A stretch of 40,037 bases of DNA from Parendozoicomonas sp. Alg238-R29 (GCF_947331445.1 NZ_CAMZOG010000040.1:1-40037); one strand, 5' to 3'; positions 16,156 through 25,359 are shown, counted from the first letter of the stretch. The notes: generated by a model not told the origin, from the sequence alone. Made by a program: numbers and translations.

Positions 16156-17871
16156 TCACTCTTCAAAATCTGAAGTGGAATTATCCTGCTCTTTTGGGGA
16201 GTGAACAATCATCCTGTTCCGGCCCTGTTCTTTGGCTTGATACAGTGCGTTGTCAGCATCTTTCAGCAGCATATCTATGCTGTTGTCAGCATGGGATCGA
16301 GTAGCCACGCCCATAGATATTGTTATGTTACCCAGAGATTGGCCATTGAACTGCATTCCCTGACCGGCAATTCGGGCAACCAGAATACTGCCAAGTTCTG
16401 CGGTTTTATCGAGGTTTGTATCCGGGCAAACAATACAAATCTCTTCACCACCGTAACGACAGACAAGATCTGTTTCTCTGGTAGCTTCCTTCAATTCCAT
16501 AGACACCTGTTTCAGAACATAGTCACCGGCGTCGTGGCCAAAGGTATCATTGAAGCGTTTGAAGTGGTCGAGATCAATCATCATAACTGACAGTGAAGAG
16601 GCATGATGGTCCGAGCTGTAGAACCGCTGTTCCAGTGTATCCATCATGTGTCGCCTGTTGAACAGGCCGGTTAATGGGTCACGAATAGCCTGTTGTCTCA
16701 GGTCTTCACGGAGCCTCATATTCGCCAGTGCCAGACCAATTTGTTCGGCCATGGCTTCTGCTTTGGAAGACCCTTCATCAAGATCCTCCTGATTTTCGTA
16801 GTTGAGGTGAAGTACTCCGAGAGTTTCACCTTGAGCAACAAGAGGAATACAAGCTTGACGTAAGTCGTGTTCGTTGGCGCTGTGTGCGCATCGGATTTCC
16901 AGACCATCTTCAATACTGTAATGAGTATGACCTTTGAGTAGGGACCAGCATTCGCTAGGTTCAAAATGTTCACTGCCCCGCCACTGCTCGCCCCACTGGG
17001 TTAGTAAGTCCAGTCGGTTTCGTGAAGACTTAATAAGAGTTATTGCCCCGCCACGGCAACCCGGAAGCAAATGGGCTGCGATTGGATGCACAACATTGGC
17101 GGCGCCATCAACAGTGGTACACGCAGACATAAGGCTACCCAAACGTTGCATAAGGCTGAGTTCATGGGTGCGCTCTTTAACTTCTCCCTCTAGCGCTGAA
17201 CGCTCAGAGTCAGACTGTTTATGAAGCATTTTACTGAAAAAGCCAGTAATGATAATCACGACGACAACACCCAGCACACTGATGCCGGCAACCCATAACC
17301 AGATCCAAAGCATTTGTTGCCCAAGAATATTGAGAGGGAGGGCCGTGCGAACAATAAATGAACCTGTTTGATCTGAAGAGGAAGCCTGAGATTCGCCTTT
17401 ATCGTGTTCGTGGTTGTCACCTTCAACAGGTTCCCTGAGTTCTACCTTTGTGGCGTAGTAGAGAAGGTCATAACCTAAAGCTTTGCTGTGCCGTTGCACC
17501 AGGCCGCTTTTGTTCGCGAGGGCTTCACGAATCTCCGGCCGAGCTATATGGTTCTCCATTTGACCCAGATTGCGTTTGGAAACTTTTGAGTCACCAATCA
17601 CAATACCTTCCAGATCGACAATCGTGACACGAATACCAGAGCTGCTGCCAATATCTGTGGCCAGTAGATCAAAGTCCAAATGGTCGTCACCATGAAGTTC
17701 AATATCATCCCGAAGAACTTTTGACGTTACTTCAGCAATTTGTTTCAGCTTGATCTGGTAGCTTTTAAGAAGAATTGATTCGAAGTGAAATGTGAGCATG
17801 GCCAGGCTGGCTGTTAGAACAACAGTCATTAAAATGGCGGGTATGGCCAAAATACCGGAGTTACGTAACAT
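16156..17871 (-). CDS. membrane diguanylate cyclase with periplasmic sensor and GAF domain
   Basis: 571-residue signalling enzyme predicted to make cyclic di-GMP. Order: TM1 (about 7-29), a periplasmic sensor of about 155 residues resembling PhoR/Cache types (GYDLLYYATKV), TM2 (about 187-212), a short coil, a GAF-like domain (about 245-390), and the GGDEF domain (about 400-555). The active-site loop reads GGEEI at 474, a permitted variant. An RETD inhibitory I-site lies exactly five residues before it, so product feedback is expected. DPLTGLFNRRHM marks the domain start. A periplasmic loop rich in His, Asp and Glu (about 150-160: GDNHEHDKGE) could bind metal. AAGGA precedes the ATG. It is monocistronic. 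Confidence 0.93.
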   Translation of the reverse strand: MLRNSGILAIPAILMTVVLTASLAMLTFHFESILLKSYQIKLKQIAEVTSKVLRDDIELHGDDHLDFDLLATDIGSSSGIRVTIVDLEGIVIGDSKVSKRNLGQMENHIARPEIREALANKSGLVQRHSKALGYDLLYYATKVELREPVEGDNHEHDKGESQASSSDQTGSFIVRTALPLNILGQQMLWIWLWVAGISVLGVVVVIIITGFFSKMLHKQSDSERSALEGEVKERTHELSLMQRLGSLMSACTTVDGAANVVHPIAAHLLPGCRGGAITLIKSSRNRLDLLTQWGEQWRGSEHFEPSECWSLLKGHTHYSIEDGLEIRCAHSANEHDLRQACIPLVAQGETLGVLHLNYENQEDLDEGSSKAEAMAEQIGLALANMRLREDLRQQAIRDPLTGLFNRRHMMDTLEQRFYSSDHHASSLSVMMIDLDHFKRFNDTFGHDAGDYVLKQVSMELKEATRETDLVCRYGGEEICIVCPDTNLDKTAELGSILVARIAGQGMQFNGQSLGNITISMGVATRSHADNSIDMLLKDADNALYQAKEQGRNRMIVHSPKEQDNSTSDFEE

Positions 17872-18027
17872 AAAGAACGTCCTTGTTACTTCTATGCTGT
17901 TTTACTGCTTTTGTATTCTTTTTTCAGCAGGTGCAATCAACAGCAAAAGGTGCCTATAAGTATTGCAGTGGACTAGCTGGCAGGAGTGACAATCTTTTGA
18001 TCATTCTTTATTAGAGCAAGAGGCGGT

Positions 18028-18924
18028 TTAGGACTGGAAACCAATTTGAGCCGCCTTGCTGGGTGGTAACCCGAAGTAGCGTTTGAACTCCCGGCTGAAC
18101 TGAGCCGGACTTTCATAACCCACCTCAAACGCTGCGCTGTTAGCCGCTAGCCCGTGGTGAGCCATCAGTCTTTTTGCTTGGGTAAGTCTAATTTTCTTAA
18201 GGTACTGCAAAGGTGAGTCTTCCACCGCCTGTTTAAATGCACGATGGAAGGCTGAAATACTCATTCCAGCCTGCTGGGCCAGCACTTCAACTGTCAGTTT
18301 CTTCTCATAATGGTTTTGAATGAACTCCGTAACCTGAGATATTCGTGAAAGAACATGATCCTGCTGGCAAAGAGTAGCGACAAGGTGGCGTTGCGGGCTG
18401 GTTAGCAACCGGTAGTGAAGTTCTCTGTAATAGTGATTTCCCAGTGCGACAGCCTCAACCGGAGAACTTAAAACCGCTAGCAGGCTGTGCACAGTGTGTT
18501 TGAAGCTTTCATCCTGATCGAAAACGGCAATACCATTACCAACAACACCATCAAAGTAATCGTCGCCGTTATGCTGTTTCAGCAAAAGAGAAAGTTCGGA
18601 AATGATTTTAGAATCAAGGTCTATGCACATTCCCATTAAAGGTTTTTCAGGGCTGGCAAAGGTTTCGCATTCCATTGGAAGATTGCTGGCTGCAACCAAA
18701 CACTGCCCAGGCCCGTAAGCCAGCTTTTGGCCTGCACAGTAAGCCTCTTTGTAACCCTGAATCGTTATCACAACACCTTTACTGTATACCTTGGGGGTGC
18801 GTTGCTGGTGTTGTCTACACAAGAAAAACCTGATTTCCTCTATAGAGGATCTGGCAAAATCTTCGCTATGTTCCAAAGCTTGCTGTTTGCAAAGATTTGT
18901 TATTAGCGCCACAGGTGTAGTCAT
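18028..18924 (-). CDS. yqhC: AraC-family regulator, YqhC-like
   Basis: 298-residue activator. The N-terminal domain (about 20-175: KGVVITIQGYKEAYCAG, GPGQCLVAASNLPMECE) is the AraC_N type found in YqhC. The C-terminal 100 residues carry two helix-turn-helix motifs (LTVEVLAQQAGMSISAFHRA and ANSAAFEVGYESPAQFSREF). It is divergent from the yqhD-like gene, the same arrangement as in E. coli, where YqhC activates yqhD in response to reactive aldehydes. Function is inferred from both domain type and gene pairing. The 196-bp shared promoter region is AT-rich, and I could not define a firm operator there. Confidence 0.85.
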   Translation of the reverse strand: MTTPVALITNLCKQQALEHSEDFARSSIEEIRFFLCRQHQQRTPKVYSKGVVITIQGYKEAYCAGQKLAYGPGQCLVAASNLPMECETFASPEKPLMGMCIDLDSKIISELSLLLKQHNGDDYFDGVVGNGIAVFDQDESFKHTVHSLLAVLSSPVEAVALGNHYYRELHYRLLTSPQRHLVATLCQQDHVLSRISQVTEFIQNHYEKKLTVEVLAQQAGMSISAFHRAFKQAVEDSPLQYLKKIRLTQAKRLMAHHGLAANSAAFEVGYESPAQFSREFKRYFGLPPSKAAQIGFQS

Positions 18925-19120
18925 AGTCTAGAGAGATTTTCCTAAATACTTGCAGATGATCAATTGTTATAAAAAGTAGGCAGAAACAGGCAAGAATTGA
19001 GTGTAAGTGAGCATTCGTTTTGTGAAGGGGCGACCATACAATACAGCCATCATATTGACCAGCAAACAGATAATGTTGGCAATGTACTGTGAATCGTTTG
19101 TTTCTCCATAGGCATACGCA

Positions 19121-20269
19121 ATGCAATTCAGTTTTGAAAACACTACCCGCATTCATTTTGGTGAAGGCCAGATCGCAACACTCGCGAAAGATATCCCAAA
19201 AGATAAAAAAATCCTTGTGACCTACGGTGGCGGTTCTATCAAAAAGAACGGCGTTTATGATCAGGTTGTAACTGCTCTGGCAGAACATCAGTGGGGTGAG
19301 TTTGGCGGTATCGAAGCCAACCCTCAGTACGACACTTTGATGAAGGCTGTTGAGATGATCAAAGCAGAAGGCTTTGATTACCTGCTGGCTGTTGGTGGTG
19401 GTTCTGTTGTAGACGGCACCAAGTTCCTTTCTGTTGCCGCTAAGTACGAAGGTGAAGATCCCTGGGATATTCTGGCAAAAGGCAAAATTTCTGAGGGTGC
19501 AATGCCACTGTCTTGTGTTCTGACTCTGCCTGCCACCGGTTCTGAATCTAACACTGCTGCCGTTGTTTCCCGTGGCAGTGACAAACTGTTCTTCCACGAT
19601 AACCGTGTTCGTCCTGAAATTGCTGTACTTGACCCAAAAGTGACTTTGACCCTGTCTGAGCGTCAGGTTGCTAATGGTGTTGTTGATGCTTTCGTTCACG
19701 TACTCGAGCAATACCTGACTTACCCGGTAAATGCCAAGGTTCAAGATCGTTTCTGTGAAGGCCTGCTGCTAACTCTGAAAGAAGAAGGCCCTAAGGCGCT
19801 GGCGACTCCTGAAGATATGGAAGTGCGCAGCAACGTAATGTGGGCAGCCACCATGGCGCTGAACGGCCTGATTGGTGTTGGTGTTCCTCAGGATTGGGTT
19901 ACTCACATGATCGGTCACGAACTAACGGGCTTCTATGATGTGGATCATGGCCGCAGCCTGAGCATTGTATTGCCAGCAGTAATGAAAGTGCGTCGTGAAC
20001 AGAAGAAAGGCAAGATCCTGCAATTCGGTGAGCGTGTATTCAACATCACTGAAGGCAGTGATGTTGAGCGTATCGATGCCACTATCGAAGCCACTGTGGC
20101 TTTCTTCAAAGAGATGAAAGTTCCTGTTTCTCTGGCAGATATTGAGCAAGGCCCTGAAGCCGTTGAAACTGTGCTTGAAAGCTTGAACATCCACGGTCGC
20201 GAAGGTATGGGTGAACGTGGTGATATTGGTCAGGCTGAGCTGCGAGCTATTCTGGCAGCTGCTCTGTAA
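19121..20269 (+). CDS. yqhD: NADPH-dependent aldehyde reductase, iron/zinc alcohol dehydrogenase family
   Basis: 382-residue enzyme matching E. coli YqhD (387 residues) throughout: RIHFGEGQIA, LVTYGGGSIKKNGV (GGGS at 37-40 binds NADP), LLAVGGGSVVDGTKF, LTLPATGSESN and QVANGVVDAFVH. The metal ligands Asp189, His193, His262 and His276 line up with Asp194, His198, His267 and His281 of YqhD. It reduces a wide range of short-chain and toxic aldehydes such as methylglyoxal or lipid-peroxidation products. It is controlled by the divergent YqhC-like gene and followed by a terminator. Catalytic residues are intact. Confidence 0.94.
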   Translation: MQFSFENTTRIHFGEGQIATLAKDIPKDKKILVTYGGGSIKKNGVYDQVVTALAEHQWGEFGGIEANPQYDTLMKAVEMIKAEGFDYLLAVGGGSVVDGTKFLSVAAKYEGEDPWDILAKGKISEGAMPLSCVLTLPATGSESNTAAVVSRGSDKLFFHDNRVRPEIAVLDPKVTLTLSERQVANGVVDAFVHVLEQYLTYPVNAKVQDRFCEGLLLTLKEEGPKALATPEDMEVRSNVMWAATMALNGLIGVGVPQDWVTHMIGHELTGFYDVDHGRSLSIVLPAVMKVRREQKKGKILQFGERVFNITEGSDVERIDATIEATVAFFKEMKVPVSLADIEQGPEAVETVLESLNIHGREGMGERGDIGQAELRAILAAAL

Positions 20270-20274
20270 TTGAT

Positions 20275-20314
20275 AACTCTCTCCTGTTCTGAAACTTGGA
20301 ACAGGGGAGTTTTC
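20275..20314 (+). terminator. terminator after the yqhD-like gene
   Basis: AACTC-TCTCCTGTTC pairs with GAACAGGGGAGTT with a small bulge (20275-20311), followed by a short T-run. It separates yqhD from the DUF411 gene. Confidence 0.7.
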
Positions 20315-20378
20315 TCCCTGTTGACCTTCCTTGAGCTGGAAGGTTTAGACTTTCTGTTAAAACGCAGGGAGAAAGCTT

Positions 20379-20825
20379 ATGAGCTTTATAAAATCTTTCA
20401 TTGCTGGCAGCGTGCTTGCTGCTCTTGCGTCTACAGGTTATTCGTCGAACGACCTGCCTGATATCACTGTTTACAAATCGGCCACCTGTGGTTGCTGTTC
20501 CAAATGGGTTGAGCATCTGGAAGACAATGGTTTCAACGTTGTCAGTCAAAATGTCACCAATTTGAGCGATTACAAACAGAAGGCGAACCTCCCCAACGGG
20601 CTTGGCTCCTGTCATACCGCTTTTGTTGGTGGTTATGCGATAGAAGGCCATGTGCCTGCAGCAGATATAAAAGCCATGTTGCAGAATCGCCCTGAAATCA
20701 CAGGACTGGCCGTTCCTGGTATGCCAATGGGATCGCCAGGTATGGAATACAACAACCAGAAAGACGCCTATCAGGTTCTGGGTTATACGAAGGAAGGGGA
20801 AGTAACAGTTTTTTCTTCTCACTAG
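20379..20825 (+). CDS. DUF411 exported metal-binding protein
   Basis: 148-residue secreted protein. The signal peptide is at about 1-22 (FIAGSVLAALASTGYS). The DUF411 core follows: YKSATCGCCSKWVEHLE with Cys37, Cys39 and Cys40, then SCHTAFVGGYAIEGHVPA, and the Met-rich segment VPGMPMGSPGME near 115. The family is often found in copper-resistance loci, and the Cys and Met pattern suits periplasmic Cu(I). AGGGAGAA precedes the ATG. It has no operon partner here. The family is certain; the metal is inferred. Confidence 0.88.
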   Translation: MSFIKSFIAGSVLAALASTGYSSNDLPDITVYKSATCGCCSKWVEHLEDNGFNVVSQNVTNLSDYKQKANLPNGLGSCHTAFVGGYAIEGHVPAADIKAMLQNRPEITGLAVPGMPMGSPGMEYNNQKDAYQVLGYTKEGEVTVFSSH

Positions 20826-21012
20826 TCTCAATTAGGAATTGAACTTGGCAATGCCCTTTGGGTGGCGCTGAAAGCCGCTGAACCGTCGTGTCAGGTTTTT
20901 TAGGAAGTGGGTTCGTCCTGAAGACGAAGTTAATATCAAGGCACTCATGCTCATCATTTAAATCAATTGATATCATCGGATTGATTTGTTTTTTCTGGCT
21001 GTGTGTTTTTTC

Positions 21013-21047
21013 CAAAAAAAAAGAGGATTGCGTTGCGGCAATCCTCT
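21013..21047 (-). terminator. Rho-independent terminator of the BCCT operon
   Basis: AGAGGATTGC (21022-21031) and GCAATCCTCT (21038-21047) form a perfect 10-bp stem with a 6-base loop. On the minus strand it is followed by a run of about nine T. It closes the FAD oxidoreductase/enolase/BCCT operon 20 bases after the last stop codon. Confidence 0.92.
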
Positions 21048-21067
21048 CATTCTTTAAGAGCACACTC

Positions 21068-22678
21068 TTATGCGGCTACTGCTTCTCTGGCAGGAACTGC
21101 CTCTTCCTCTGAGGTGGTGACGTTGTTCTCCAGCTTGTGCATCTCACGAATTTCCATATCTGTCATATGACCGTAGTCTTCCTTCATGTAGCCGAAGGTT
21201 CTGTACAGCATAAAGCTGGTCATCAGCAACAGGGGCAGTGCAAAAATCAGGATGGCAGACTGCATGGAGCTGACTGGAGCGTTCACAGAGATGAATACAG
21301 CTGGGATGGCAACAATAACCAGGCACCAGAAAATTTTCAGAGCTGTGGCAGGGTTGTTCTCTTTGTTCAGTTTCTTCTGAGTCTGGCAGGCCACGGTGAA
21401 TACAGAACCGTCCAAAGTGGTTACCAGTAGCAGGAAGGTTGCAACAATGAATACCACCAGAATAACGGAGGACAGTGGCAGAGTATTCAGAGATTGAATA
21501 ATAGACTGACTGGCCTGACCGTCAGAAACCATCTGACTAATGTTTACCTTACCGTCCAGTTGAGTCTTCATCATGAAAGAGCCAACAATAGAGAACAGTG
21601 CAGCAATGCCTGCAGTACCACCACCAATCATGCACATGATAACTTCACGGATGGTGCGACCTTTGGATACCTTGGTCACAAACACACACATCAGCGGAAT
21701 GAAGATCATCCAGTAAGCCCAGAAATAAGCCGTCCAGTTTTGTGGGAAGCCTGCTTTTTCAATGGCATCAGTGTACAAGCTCATCTTAACAAAGTTGGAA
21801 GCCCAGATTGCGATGGAGGAGCTGGTGTTTTCCAGGATGAACTGAGTAGGGCCCATAACGAGGATGTAAAGAGCCAGAGCTACGATGCAATAAGTACCGT
21901 AACTACTGATGTTCTGCATGCCTTTCTCAATACCCAGGAAGGAACTGAATATCAGCAGAGCAGCAACGATAGCCACCATACCCAGCTTTAAGGCCAGGGT
22001 GTCTGCTACGCCGGTCAACAGGGAAACGGCAGCGGAGATAATGGGTACACCCAGGGACAGAACAATAATGAGACCAAATACCAGAGCGATTGGGTACATG
22101 ATGTCGATAACACGAGCCACAACAGAGCCGGTGGATTTGTTGGCGATCATGCTTTTTACGATATCACTGATTTTCAGAGAGCCGGTCTTGCGAATGTAAA
22201 ACGCGTACATAACCGGAATAGCAGTGATAGCGTAAATAGCCCATGCCGTAATACCCCAATGGTGCAGGCTGTAAGTTACCGCCCACTCGTGAGCCTGAGT
22301 GCTACCGGCTTCTATTCCAAAGGGAGGGGTCTTGATGTAGTAAGACCATTCCAGGAAGGCCCAGTACACGGTGCCGGAGCCAACACCGGCCAGTGCCATC
22401 ATGGTGATGTATGAAAATGTGGAAAACTCGGGTTTTTCGTTGCCCATACGGATGCTGCCGTATTTGCTGAGGCAGAAAAATGCGCCGATTAACACCAGTC
22501 CGAAGGCATACCAGAGAATAGGGGTACCAAGGTTGCTAGCAATAAGGGTAAAGATGTCGCCAGCAACTTTGATAGCCGTGTCGGTATCTTTAAGGAAGAA
22601 TATTGAAATTGCGGTCACGATAATCATTGAAATGGCTATCGTAACCTTGTCGTAGTTTCCAGATGTTTGGGTCGACAT
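21068..22678 (-). CDS. BCCT-family betaine/carnitine/choline-type transporter
   Basis: 536-residue inner-membrane transporter with 12 helices, importing a trimethylammonium or sulfonium compound such as carnitine, betaine, choline or DMSP. GVGSGTVYWAFLEWSYYIKT and PPFGIEAGS replace the osmotic-type GIGIGLMFWGVAEP, closer to CaiT-like exchangers. YSLHHWGITAWAIYA and the GTPILWYAFGL start are typical of the family. The tail is short, without the charged osmosensor extension of BetP, which argues for a catabolic rather than osmotic role. CAGGAG precedes the ATG. It is the last gene of a three-gene operon, 63 bases after the enolase gene, with a perfect hairpin in that gap and a terminator behind it. 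Confidence 0.9.
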   Translation of the reverse strand: MSTQTSGNYDKVTIAISMIIVTAISIFFLKDTDTAIKVAGDIFTLIASNLGTPILWYAFGLVLIGAFFCLSKYGSIRMGNEKPEFSTFSYITMMALAGVGSGTVYWAFLEWSYYIKTPPFGIEAGSTQAHEWAVTYSLHHWGITAWAIYAITAIPVMYAFYIRKTGSLKISDIVKSMIANKSTGSVVARVIDIMYPIALVFGLIIVLSLGVPIISAAVSLLTGVADTLALKLGMVAIVAALLIFSSFLGIEKGMQNISSYGTYCIVALALYILVMGPTQFILENTSSSIAIWASNFVKMSLYTDAIEKAGFPQNWTAYFWAYWMIFIPLMCVFVTKVSKGRTIREVIMCMIGGGTAGIAALFSIVGSFMMKTQLDGKVNISQMVSDGQASQSIIQSLNTLPLSSVILVVFIVATFLLLVTTLDGSVFTVACQTQKKLNKENNPATALKIFWCLVIVAIPAVFISVNAPVSSMQSAILIFALPLLLMTSFMLYRTFGYMKEDYGHMTDMEIREMHKLENNVTTSEEEAVPAREAVAA

Positions 22679-22694
22679 AAAAATCTCCTGTCGT

Positions 22695-22722
22695 ATCAGC
22701 TCCTTATCCCTGTGGAGCTGAT
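22695..22722 (-). promoter_or_regulatory. hairpin in the gap before the BCCT gene
   Basis: ATCAGCTCC (22695-22703) pairs perfectly with GGAGCTGAT (22714-22722) inside the operon, just upstream of the BCCT ribosome site. There is no T-tract, so it is more likely an mRNA stability or processing element than a terminator. Confidence 0.5.
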
Positions 22723-22741
22723 GCGAATCGTTTTGTTGTAT

Positions 22742-23872
22742 TTATTTTTCGATTGTGAAACTGAGAATGGAGGCATCGCGTACTGCAGCCCAATCCATTT
22801 CAACACCCAGTCCAGCGCCCTTGGGTGCGTGAACAAAACCGTCTTTGTCGGTGCGAATGACATTCTTCGCACCGTATTCAAAGTTCTCGTAAGGGAAGGC
22901 CTGTTCGAAATACACGCCATTGTTATGAGCCAGTGCGACGTGGAGGTTGGCAGCCTGAGTAATGGTGTAACCCCAGGATTGTATTTCCAGAGGCTTACCG
23001 TGCGCTTCTGCAATCGCGAAGCACTTGTTCAGTGGTGTGATACCGCCGCAGACAGTGGCGTCTTGACGTACGTCAGACCACATGTCATTTGCCAGAGCAA
23101 ATTCGACTTCTTGCAGGGTCAGCATGCAGTTGCCGTGGCTGGAGATTTCGAGGTTGGTTTCTTTAACCAGCTTTTGATAGGTCTTGAAATCGTAATCAGA
23201 GCAGGGGGCTTCGTACCAGTACCAGCCGAGTTCATCCAACAGCTTGGCCATTTTCAGAGACTGTTCGCCGTTGTAGTACATGGCGGTATCAAGCATCAGT
23301 TCGATGCCGCGACCCTTGAATTTTTCATCAACGGCCTTAACGAGAGGAACATCTTTTTCATAAACACAATGACAGTGAAGTTTGACAGCCGTGAAACCCT
23401 CTTCTATACATCTCTCAATGAAATCAAAGTACTCCTCGTGAGAGTGAAAGAGAGGTGTAGAAGCGTACGACAGCATCTTGTTACGAGCACCGCCAAGCAT
23501 CATGTAGATAGGCATGCCGAATTTCTTGCCTTTGATGTCCCAGGCTGCAATATCGAAGGGGGATTTTGCAGTCAGGCCGCCCCATGTGCAGCGACCTTGT
23601 AACCAGGTGTGAAACTGTTCGGTCATCAGGGCGTTCTTACCGATCATGCCGGGAGTGACGCTCTTCATAGCCTCCAGGATACACTTGTCGAAGTCTTCTT
23701 CGGTGTAGCTAATGGTGGCACCTACGCCTTCCAGGCCGTCTTCTGTGATGAGGCGGACGATGTTGTTGGTGTAGAAAAGAGGTTCTTGGTCATCTGCCCA
23801 GGGCACAGGGTCGGCTTTTCGGTCGGCAACGGCGTACAACTCAATTCTTTTAATAGTGCTTTCGTAGCTCAT
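22742..23872 (-). CDS. enolase-superfamily protein (mandelate racemase-like) with altered active site
   Basis: 376-residue protein with the capping domain and barrel of the mandelate racemase/muconate lactonizing group (FDIAAWDIKGKKFGMPIYMM and the DATVCGGIT strand). Seen active-site positions: K164-L-H166 on strand 2, metal ligands Asp195 and Glu221, and Asp271. The usual third metal ligand (Glu of a GE motif) is replaced by SSHGN at 244-248. The usual general-acid/base His of strand 7 is replaced by IQSWG at 297-301. Family reactions start with proton removal next to a carboxylate (racemisation, epimerisation or dehydration). TGGAGC precedes the ATG. It lies between an FAD oxidoreductase and a BCCT transporter, suggesting a betaine- or carnitine-like substrate. 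The exact reaction is unknown. Confidence 0.88.
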   Translation of the reverse strand: MSYESTIKRIELYAVADRKADPVPWADDQEPLFYTNNIVRLITEDGLEGVGATISYTEEDFDKCILEAMKSVTPGMIGKNALMTEQFHTWLQGRCTWGGLTAKSPFDIAAWDIKGKKFGMPIYMMLGGARNKMLSYASTPLFHSHEEYFDFIERCIEEGFTAVKLHCHCVYEKDVPLVKAVDEKFKGRGIELMLDTAMYYNGEQSLKMAKLLDELGWYWYEAPCSDYDFKTYQKLVKETNLEISSHGNCMLTLQEVEFALANDMWSDVRQDATVCGGITPLNKCFAIAEAHGKPLEIQSWGYTITQAANLHVALAHNNGVYFEQAFPYENFEYGAKNVIRTDKDGFVHAPKGAGLGVEMDWAAVRDASILSFTIEK

Positions 23873-23980
23873 TATTTTTAGCTCCAGTGTGTGCAGGGGG
23901 AGATCCTGCTCCTGCTGGCGAAGGGGGGCGTGCAGCAGGTTCAGAAAATGGTCTTGTTTAGAAAATGGCCTTGGGAACGA

Positions 23981-25336
23981 TCAGATACGGCTGCCTGCAG
24001 CAATCATTCGGGCGCGAACCTCTTGTCCTTTCAGTTCACGCAAGCTCTTGTTTTTTTTCAGGGAGAGAACACAAGCCTGTCCGGCTGCGTGTCCATACTC
24101 AAAGGTTTGTGCGGTTACGCGGGCAGAAGCGAGAGCTTCGTGTTCGGCCGATAAACAACGGCCGGCAACAATAATGTTTTCACCGACTCTAGGAATCAGG
24201 GTGTTGTAAGGTACGTCGTACCAATCTTCCAGAATCCAGTGCAGTTTGGGCTTGGTGCCAGAGTGTAACTCGATAGGCCATGGACTACGGCAGATACTGT
24301 CTTCGCGTTTACGACAGGTCACAACATCTTCATTGCTTAGCTTTTCCACACCCTCAATAGAACGGGTTTGGCGGATTCCGACTTCAACGCCCGTATCAAC
24401 TACATAAGACTTTTCGCAACCGGGAACAAAGTTCTTCAAGAAGCGGGCATAGTCGCGCACTTGCTTCCGACCGAAGACTTCGGCTTCAGTGAAATCAACA
24501 GGATCAATAACATTGAGAACGCGCCCATCCTGACCAGCCAAACGGGTTGCGTTGACCATGATTTCACCAGGGCGAGTTGTGGGGAAAATCCAGATTTTAT
24601 GGCGGGGAAGGCTGTATTCACCAGAGGCGTTAACTTCAAGGATTTTAGCGGTCACTTCTGGTGGGCAGATAGTATCTTCGCCGTAGTAATCCAGGTAGGT
24701 ATCCATGTCGATACCGCCCATGCGGAAGAACATGGTTGGGTTCTGGATAACGCCATTATCACCGAAGAAGTATTCGCCACCAGCACGGGCAACTACGGCT
24801 GCATCACCACTGGCATCAATAATACGCTTGGCAAGAATCACGCTCTGGCCAGCGTTGGATTCAACGACAACGCCTTTGTATTCTTCGCCGTCCATAACCA
24901 CACCGATAACTGCGGTGTGGTAGAAAATCTCGACATTGGCATCCATCAGCAGTTCGTCTGCTGCTTCCCGCCACATCAGAGGATCGTGAGTTACGGTAAA
25001 GGTTCTGCCGTAACGCTGGGGTTCCGTGACGCCCCCTTTTTCTTTCAGCTTCCGGCGAAACTCTTCGGTAAAACCGAAGACGACCTGTTCAGGCTCTTTC
25101 GATGGGTCTTCACTGGCGAGGTACATGCCACAGATGGTGCCAGACATGCCGGCGACGGCGGCGCCACCACAAAACCCATATTTCTCTATAAGGGCTGTTT
25201 TCAGGCCATTACGACCACAGGTTGTTGCTGCTGCTACACCGGCTGAACCACCGCCAACGACCAGAACGTCCAGCTCACGCAGAACTGTAAGCTCAGAGTA
25301 TTCGTTAACCCGGTTTTCAATTTTCCAGCCTTTCAT
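23981..25336 (-). CDS. FAD-dependent oxidoreductase (FAD_oxidored family)
   Basis: 451-residue flavoprotein. A Rossmann FAD motif is at 28-33 (GGGSAG within LDVLVVGGGSAGVAAAT), followed by EKYGFCGGAAVAGMSG. A second FAD contact is IIDASGDAAVVARAGGE, and the C-terminal signature reads YNTLIPRVGENIIVAGRCLS. This family contains many uncharacterised dehydrogenases and reductases. There is no signal peptide. The ATG at 25336 is chosen because TGAGGGTG precedes it at good spacing; a longer in-frame start has none. It is the first gene of the operon and sits directly behind an FNR-type promoter and a palindrome. Its substrate is presumably the compound carried by the BCCT transporter or a product of the enolase-like enzyme. 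Confidence 0.87.
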   Translation of the reverse strand: MKGWKIENRVNEYSELTVLRELDVLVVGGGSAGVAAATTCGRNGLKTALIEKYGFCGGAAVAGMSGTICGMYLASEDPSKEPEQVVFGFTEEFRRKLKEKGGVTEPQRYGRTFTVTHDPLMWREAADELLMDANVEIFYHTAVIGVVMDGEEYKGVVVESNAGQSVILAKRIIDASGDAAVVARAGGEYFFGDNGVIQNPTMFFRMGGIDMDTYLDYYGEDTICPPEVTAKILEVNASGEYSLPRHKIWIFPTTRPGEIMVNATRLAGQDGRVLNVIDPVDFTEAEVFGRKQVRDYARFLKNFVPGCEKSYVVDTGVEVGIRQTRSIEGVEKLSNEDVVTCRKREDSICRSPWPIELHSGTKPKLHWILEDWYDVPYNTLIPRVGENIIVAGRCLSAEHEALASARVTAQTFEYGHAAGQACVLSLKKNKSLRELKGQEVRARMIAAGSRI

Positions 25337-25359
25337 GTAGTCACCCTCAAACAATACCA

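Noticed and set aside
16023-16208. 61-codon frame between the IS481 remnant and the GGDEF gene
   Set aside because: It overlaps the GGDEF C-terminus in another frame and matches no family.
18866-19744. 292-codon frame antisense to yqhD
   Set aside because: It overlaps the yqhD coding region and promoter, with no motif and no ribosome site.
22667-23602. 311-codon frame antisense to the enolase-family gene
   Set aside because: It is the complement of a well-supported gene, without motifs.
24368-25246. 292-codon frame antisense to the FAD oxidoreductase
   Set aside because: It lies inside a clear family member and its translation has no domain; it is a shadow frame.
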